Program-made: the position numbers and the translations under genes
Shown: piece by piece, positions 22,944 to 27,417 of the stretch
How the letters are laid out: each line of letters starts with the position of its first letter
How positions within the stretch are numbered: the stretch's first letter is position 1
Notes under the pieces: model-generated
Seen by the model: the letters and a program-made list of their open reading frames with translations, nothing else
The model's database searches: none
Told to the model about the DNA's origin: nothing
Assembly (NCBI GenBank): GCA_964534765.1
Contig: CAZHRJ010000023.1
Location: 1-27,417, forward strand
DNA length: 27,417 nucleotides
From: CAZHRJ01 sp964534765
GTDB taxonomy: Bacteria > Lindowbacteria > 2-12-FULL-62-27
Direction: 5' to 3'

Positions 22944-23345
22944 TCACAGCACCTCCGGCCCGAATGAACCGGGCAAGAGTTCTTCAAGGGACCGGATCTG
23001 GTAGTGTCCCTGGAGGTTGGCCTGGATGACGGGCAGATTTTTTCCGAATTCGCGGATGACCTGCCGGCAGGCGCCGCAGGGCGATCCGAGCGCGGTTTTA
23101 TCGTAGAGGACGGCGATCGCCTGGATTTTCTTTTCCCCCGACACGAGCGCGCGAAAAATCGCGGTGCGCTCGGCGCAGATGGTCAGGCCGTAGGATGCGT
23201 TTTCAACGTTGCATCCCCCATAAATTTTTCCGGAAGCGCCGAGGACGGCGGATCCGACATGGAATTTGGAATAGGGGGCGTACGCGCGATGTCGCGTTTT
23301 GGCCGCCTCCTTGATCAATTTCTTGATTGTTGACGTGGTCACCAT
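22944..23345 (-). CDS. cdd: Cytidine deaminase
   Basis: 133 residues, typical of the tetrameric zinc enzyme. The motifs YSKFHVGSAVLG, GGCNVENASYGLTICAERTA and PCGACRQVI supply the zinc cysteines and the catalytic Glu (CAE). It converts cytidine or deoxycytidine to uridine or deoxyuridine in salvage. GAGGTGAG lies 7 nt before ATG 23345; the longer frame is out of character for this family. It is followed, 1 nt after its stop, by the P-loop kinase gene, and preceded by adenosine deaminase. Confidence 0.95.
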   Translation of the reverse strand: MVTTSTIKKLIKEAAKTRHRAYAPYSKFHVGSAVLGASGKIYGGCNVENASYGLTICAERTAIFRALVSGEKKIQAIAVLYDKTALGSPCGACRQVIREFGKNLPVIQANLQGHYQIRSLEELLPGSFGPEVL

Positions 23346-23364
23346 GGACTTCTCACCTCGATTG

Positions 23365-24372
23365 TCAGGACCATTCCCGATCAATGATTTTGCGGATTCT
23401 CGCCCGCGTGCGGTCGTCACAGAACGCCGCATCGACCGCCCGGCGGACCGAGGCGGCGATTTGAGGGTGTTTGAGGCCGCATTTTTTGCATGCGATGCGG
23501 TACTCGTGGCTGAGCGTGATGGCGGATACGCCGGGATCGTCCGAATTGACGGTGACGGCGACGCCGGATTCGGCCAGCCGTTTGAGCGGATGGGTTTCAA
23601 GGCTTTCGGCGTTGCAGGTCTGGACGTTGGAGGTCGGACAGACCTCCAGGGTCACGTTTCGACTGCGCAAGAGATCCAGGACCGACTCGTCCTCGATACT
23701 GCGAATGCCGTGGCCGATCCGGACCGCGCCGCATAGTTCAACCGCCTCGCGGACGCTGTCCGCGCCGCGGGCCTCCCCTGCATGGATGGTAACGGGTATG
23801 CCGTATTTTTTGGCGAGCTGAAACGCCGGCAGATGCGGTTTGGCCGGAAACCGAATTTCGTCGCCGGCCATGTCGATTCCAACGACGCCGTGGTCCCGGT
23901 ACTTCCGGGCCAGCTCGACCGTCTGAACGGAGCTTTCGGGCGATTCCGATCGGTAGCAGCAGAGGATCATGCGGACGGTGGTTTTGAATTTTTTCTGTCC
24001 GCGGTCGATCCCGCGGATGGCGGATTCGACGACCTGCGTCATGCTAAATCCATTGGTTGCCTGGAGGACCGGCGCGAAGCGTGTTTCGAGGTATATGACG
24101 TTGTCTTTGGCGGCGTCTTCGCATATTTCGCAGGCGATCTGTTCCACCGCGCGCGCGGATTTCAGGAAATCGTAAAAGAAAAAGAATTTCTGCAGAAAAT
24201 CCGTCAGGCTTTTGCAGTCCGGGCCGACCTGGCAGTAGGGCGCGAGTTTCCGGACGCTTCGGGTCGGCAGTTTGTGTCCGCCGGCGATCGCCAGATCGCG
24301 AATGGTGGCGACGCGGACGGAACCGTCGAGATGGTTGTGGAGGTCGATCTTGGGGAGTTTTTTATAGTTCAT
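23365..24372 (-). CDS. add: Adenosine deaminase
   Basis: 335 residues, the family length. Zinc and catalytic motifs: KIDLHNHLDGS (8-18, HxH), VTIHAGEA, RIGHGI, VCPTSN and NSDDPG. It deaminates adenosine or deoxyadenosine to inosine or deoxyinosine. The gene lies between MTA phosphorylase (15 nt upstream) and cytidine deaminase (19 nt downstream). No clear ribosome site precedes the ATG, so translation may depend on the upstream gene. Confidence 0.95.
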   Translation of the reverse strand: MNYKKLPKIDLHNHLDGSVRVATIRDLAIAGGHKLPTRSVRKLAPYCQVGPDCKSLTDFLQKFFFFYDFLKSARAVEQIACEICEDAAKDNVIYLETRFAPVLQATNGFSMTQVVESAIRGIDRGQKKFKTTVRMILCCYRSESPESSVQTVELARKYRDHGVVGIDMAGDEIRFPAKPHLPAFQLAKKYGIPVTIHAGEARGADSVREAVELCGAVRIGHGIRSIEDESVLDLLRSRNVTLEVCPTSNVQTCNAESLETHPLKRLAESGVAVTVNSDDPGVSAITLSHEYRIACKKCGLKHPQIAASVRRAVDAAFCDDRTRARIRKIIDREWS

Positions 24373-24387
24373 ATCGAACGGTCGCTG

Positions 24388-25314
24388 TTACCGTTTCGAT
24401 CCTTTCCGGCCTTTTTTCGCCTTCTTTGTCCCGGCCTTTTTCGGCGGAAAATATTTATCGAGCAGAAACGCCAGCCTGGCCCTTGTCGATTTCGGAAAGA
24501 GCTCGGGCGCGGTGACGACGGCGTTGGCGAGGGCCGAGTGGCAGGCGCAGGTTTCGGTGATGCGTTTGGACAGCGTGTCGACGGCTTTTCGGACAATTTT
24601 CTTTGCGGCATCGGCGTTTTTGAGGAGCGTCTGAACGACCATATCGGCGGTCACGGCGTCATGGCCCTCATACCAGCAGTCGTAATCCGTGGGCAGCGAA
24701 CAGACGGCGTAACAGATTTCGGCCTCGCGGGCGAGTTTGGCTTCCGGGAGGGCCGTCATGCCGATGACGGATGCGCCCCAGGACCGGTGGAGGTTGGATT
24801 CGGCCTTGGTGGAAAAGAGCGGGCCTTCCATGACGACGTATGTTCCGCCGCGGTGGACGGTGAGACCCAGGGATTTGGCCGAGTCGTAGAGGAGGCCGGC
24901 GACTTTGGGACAGAAGGGATCCGCGAAGGCCACATGGCCGACGATGCCGTCACCAAAAAAGGACTGGACCCGGTGACGGGTTCGATCGATGAGCTGATCG
25001 GGAATCAACATGTGCTCGCCGGGGACGATTTCCTTTTTGAGCGATCCGACCGCGGAGAGAGCCAGGATCCAGCGGACACCGAGGGTTTTAAGGGCGTACA
25101 TGTTTGCCCGAGAATTGACTTCAGTCGGAAGAATCCGGTGGCCGCGCCCGTGCCGGGGCAGAAACGCGACCCGCACGCCGGAGAGCCGGCCGACCACGAT
25201 GCGGTCCGATGGAGGCCCAAAGGGCGTGTCAATCGACACCTCCTGAACGTCCTCCACGCCTTCCATTTGATAAATTCCGCTTCCCCCGATGACGCCAATG
25301 CTTGGTTCAGTCAT
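24388..25314 (-). CDS. mtnP: S-methyl-5'-thioadenosine phosphorylase
   Basis: 308 residues. IGVIGGSGIY (6-15), FLPRHGRGHRILPTEVNSRA, ALSAVGSL, VMEGPLFSTKAES and IGMTALPEAKLAREAEICYA are hallmark MTAP/PNP family II stretches; the exact match with MTAP favours methylthioadenosine over plain inosine. It splits MTA with phosphate into adenine and methylthioribose-1-phosphate. The C-terminus has a Lys-rich tail (KKAGTKKAKKGRKGSKR), unusual for this enzyme. GGAGG lies 10 nt before the ATG. Confidence 0.95.
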   Translation of the reverse strand: MTEPSIGVIGGSGIYQMEGVEDVQEVSIDTPFGPPSDRIVVGRLSGVRVAFLPRHGRGHRILPTEVNSRANMYALKTLGVRWILALSAVGSLKKEIVPGEHMLIPDQLIDRTRHRVQSFFGDGIVGHVAFADPFCPKVAGLLYDSAKSLGLTVHRGGTYVVMEGPLFSTKAESNLHRSWGASVIGMTALPEAKLAREAEICYAVCSLPTDYDCWYEGHDAVTADMVVQTLLKNADAAKKIVRKAVDTLSKRITETCACHSALANAVVTAPELFPKSTRARLAFLLDKYFPPKKAGTKKAKKGRKGSKR

Positions 25315-25320
25315 TTGTTT

Positions 25321-25554
25321 TTAGCCTCCTGATTTTTTCTTTTTGTCTTTGAGATGTTTCCCCGCCAGCAGATCCTGCTGAAGTTTCCGGACATCCGACA
25401 CGCGTCTCTCAGTTTCAGCCGGATCGGTCCGGAATTCCACCACAACGCCCTCTTTGGCACCCGGTATGTACCTCGCGGGAATTTCGATCTGATACCCATC
25501 ATCGAATTCCAGCACCGCAATGCCTTCCTCTATCCGGTCAATGACCGCTTTCAT
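25321..25554 (-). CDS. DUF3006-family small protein
   Basis: 77 residues. The N-terminus MKAVIDRIEEGIAVLEFDDG and following PARYIPGAKEGVVVEF match the DUF3006 pattern, a small beta-barrel-like protein of unknown function. The C-terminus is Lys-rich (KHLKDKKKKSGG). Its start overlaps the end of recJ by 17 nt and mtnP begins 6 nt after its stop, so the three genes are probably co-transcribed. Confidence 0.8.
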   Translation of the reverse strand: MKAVIDRIEEGIAVLEFDDGYQIEIPARYIPGAKEGVVVEFRTDPAETERRVSDVRKLQQDLLAGKHLKDKKKKSGG

Positions 25555-27388
25555 CCGGTTCCTCTCCTTGCGCCAGCCTCAGATCCTCGAGGATCAACTG
25601 AATCTCCGACCGGCCCCGCCAGTCGTTCCGGGCCATCTCAAACGCCAGGTCCATCCGCCGCCGGACGCCATCGGCCCGCGGCCCCTGGTTCCAGCTGACG
25701 GCCGTCACGGCCTTGCGGGGTTCCGGCCCAATCCGGAGTCTTAAGTGCTGACCCGCATCCCCGATTCGGCGGATCTCCGCGACCGGGGCGTCCGTGATGG
25801 CGAACTTCGGGAAGGGATTGCCTTTGCCGAATGGTTCGAGAATAGAAATATCCTGCAAGGTGTCCAGGGTCAAGTCATCGAGGCACAGTTCGGCCTCGAG
25901 GTCGAGCACGGGATGGGGCATGCCGTCGACGCGTTTTGCCACGGCCGCTTTCAATCGCTCGAAAAAAACCGGGATACGGTCAGGCTGGACGGTAACGCCG
26001 CAGGCCTGATGATGCCCGCCGAATTTTTCCAGAAGGTCCGAACAATCGCCGACTGCGTCGACCAGATCAAGAGCCTCGATCGACCGGCCCGTGCCGACGC
26101 CCCTGCCGTCTTCGACCAGAACGATCATCACCGGCCGGCCGATTTCGTTTTTGATCCGGGTGGCCACGATACCGGTGACGCCGTGCGGCACGCCCTCGGC
26201 CGCGATGCACAGGATTTTGTCGGTTCGCAGATCGTTCTGCTCTCTGACCTGGTCAAAGAGACGCCGGTAATTGGTTTTGACGAGTTCCTTGCGCTCCGTA
26301 TTTTGCCGGATGATGTCCGCCGCGAGAGTCCGGGCTTCGGATGGCGACGGCGTAGTGAGGAGCCGGAGAGCGGGAGTGGCGTCGCCCAGCCGGCCGGGGG
26401 CGTTCAGAAGCGGCCCCAGCGAAAAGGCGATGTCCTTGCCGGTCGGCGCGGCCAGATGAATCTGTTCGAGGAGAGAGGCAAGTCCCACGGAGGACTGCCG
26501 GTCGCGCATCAATCGAAGACCCTCCGACACGAGGACGCGGTTTTCGCCCAAAAGAGGCATCATGTCGGCGACGGCCGCGAGAGCGGCGAGGGGAACGAGC
26601 CGGTCGTGGAAGACGTCGAGTTCGACGGTTGAGGATTCGATGGCGCGTTCCGGGTCGGCCGACCGAGAGGCGATCAGGGCCAGGGCCAGTTTGAAAGCGA
26701 CGCCGGCGCCGGAAAGATGAGGGAAAGGATAGGTTTCACCCGCGATTCCCGGATGGAGAATCGCCAGGGCATTGGGCAGGGTGTCCTTTTGCTGATGGTG
26801 GTCGGTGACGATGAAATCCATCCCGCCGGACCGCGCCTGATCGGCCCGGTCGATCTCGCAGATGCCGGTGTCGACGGTAATCCCGAGAGTAAATCCGTCC
26901 CGGATGGCCTTGGCCATGATGTCCGGATGAACACCATAGCCCTCCCCGCCAAGCGGAATGTGGCAGTCGACGTCGGCGCCCAGTGACTTGAGCGTGAGGA
27001 TGAGAATCGCGGTGCCCGACACACCGTCGACATCTCGGTCGCCGAAAATGTAAATTTTTTCGCGCCGCTCGATCGCCTGCCGGATACGCGCCAGGACCCG
27101 TTTCATGTCCCGAAACAGAAACGGCGAAATCAATTGCCGCCGGGAGGGATTTAAAAAGGTTTCCGCCTCCTCCACGGTGCGGATGCCGCGGTTGGCCAGG
27201 AGTCTCGCCTGAATAAACCGCAGGCCCAACCGGTCCATGAGCGCTTTTTCAATAATCGGATCCCCCGAGGCGACGCGCCATCGGGCTGTCGGAATTTGGG
27301 CATCCGTGTCAATTCCGGCACTGGGATGCCCCAGTCCGTCGGCCGGCAGTTGGACATCCGACTCGGCGTTCAGGAGAGGACTTTCCAT
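25538..27388 (-). CDS. recJ: Single-stranded-DNA exonuclease RecJ (DHH family)
   Basis: 616 residues from ATG 27388. Motif I is FGDRDVDGVSGTAIL (about 113-127; canonical GDYDADG, here Arg for Tyr), motif III VTDHHQ (about 193-198), and the DHHA1 motif GGHHQACG (about 454-461). RecJ degrades single strands 5' to 3' in recombination and repair. Its reading frame is open upstream to the window edge and no ribosome site precedes 27388, so the true start may be further out and this CDS partial. It leads the minus-strand salvage cluster. Confidence 0.9.
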   Translation of the reverse strand: MESPLLNAESDVQLPADGLGHPSAGIDTDAQIPTARWRVASGDPIIEKALMDRLGLRFIQARLLANRGIRTVEEAETFLNPSRRQLISPFLFRDMKRVLARIRQAIERREKIYIFGDRDVDGVSGTAILILTLKSLGADVDCHIPLGGEGYGVHPDIMAKAIRDGFTLGITVDTGICEIDRADQARSGGMDFIVTDHHQQKDTLPNALAILHPGIAGETYPFPHLSGAGVAFKLALALIASRSADPERAIESSTVELDVFHDRLVPLAALAAVADMMPLLGENRVLVSEGLRLMRDRQSSVGLASLLEQIHLAAPTGKDIAFSLGPLLNAPGRLGDATPALRLLTTPSPSEARTLAADIIRQNTERKELVKTNYRRLFDQVREQNDLRTDKILCIAAEGVPHGVTGIVATRIKNEIGRPVMIVLVEDGRGVGTGRSIEALDLVDAVGDCSDLLEKFGGHHQACGVTVQPDRIPVFFERLKAAVAKRVDGMPHPVLDLEAELCLDDLTLDTLQDISILEPFGKGNPFPKFAITDAPVAEIRRIGDAGQHLRLRIGPEPRKAVTAVSWNQGPRADGVRRRMDLAFEMARNDWRGRSEIQLILEDLRLAQGEEPDESGH

Positions 27389-27417
27389 ATCAGTTTTCGT
27401 TTTTTGGGTTTGGCGGC

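Noticed and set aside
23782..25332. 516-codon plus-strand frame across adenosine deaminase and MTA phosphorylase
   Set aside because: Both genes on the opposite strand are certain from their motifs; this frame is antisense with no recognisable domain.
1..27417. CRISPR array, rRNA or insertion-sequence transposase
   Set aside because: No regular spaced repeats, rRNA signature or transposase frame was found on either strand.

Overview
The window reads as a chromosomal segment from an uncultured, GC-rich, two-membrane (diderm) bacterium. Evidence for the outer membrane is a signal-peptide-bearing beta-barrel protein, a FecR-domain envelope protein and a set of minor type IV pilin/pseudopilin genes. 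Housekeeping genes (rho, dnaK, dnaJ, grpE, hrcA, recJ, cdd, adenosine deaminase, MTA phosphorylase) are all recognisable but do not fix the phylum; I cannot place it from sequence alone.

Layout. (1) 1-2513 is an accessory patch beside a tRNA-Lys(TTT) gene: the 3' part of a tail-fibre-like S74 chaperone gene, a four-helix-bundle (S23/IVP family) gene framed by 37-bp perfect inverted repeats, a MazF-type toxin with a ribbon-helix-helix antitoxin behind a near-consensus sigma70 promoter, and a second, broken copy of the tail-fibre repeats. (2) 2590-2925 is a small zinc-ribbon protein. (3) 2987-7921, plus strand: a promoter, then a coupled regulatory trio (a CBS-like protein with a Fis-type helix-turn-helix, followed by two proteins with GAF-like and degenerate GGDEF-like regions), then rho, a family 2 glycosyltransferase and a small NfeD-like membrane protein. 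(4) 8001-12556, plus strand: outer-membrane barrel, an SLH-like exported protein, then a FecR-domain protein with a long Gly/Pro/Met-rich collagen-like region and EF-hand-like calcium loops; the last has its own promoter and a CRP/FNR-type palindrome. (5) 12759-15905, plus strand: a four-gene operon with 4-bp overlaps, coding a family 4 glycosyltransferase, two prepilin-like proteins and a PilX/GspK-like protein with bactofilin-like repeats. (6) 27388-15920, minus strand: recJ, DUF3006, MTA phosphorylase, adenosine deaminase, cytidine deaminase, a P-loop kinase-like protein, an unknown protein and a Clp1/Grc3-type polynucleotide kinase; then a CIRCE-controlled hrcA-grpE-dnaK-dnaJ heat-shock operon.

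How the parts may work together. The heat-shock operon is standard, with HrcA expected to bind the perfect CIRCE at its own promoter, although this HrcA is unusually short. The minus-strand block upstream joins polynucleotide 5'-end phosphorylation (Clp1-like), RecJ-type exonuclease and nucleoside salvage, which suggests a nucleic-acid turnover/salvage neighbourhood (inference). The two places I would look first for something undescribed are the CBS-HTH/degenerate-GGDEF trio next to rho and the Clp1-like kinase/P-loop kinase/salvage cluster. The inverted-repeat-framed four-helix-bundle gene is a third candidate, as a possible small mobile unit.
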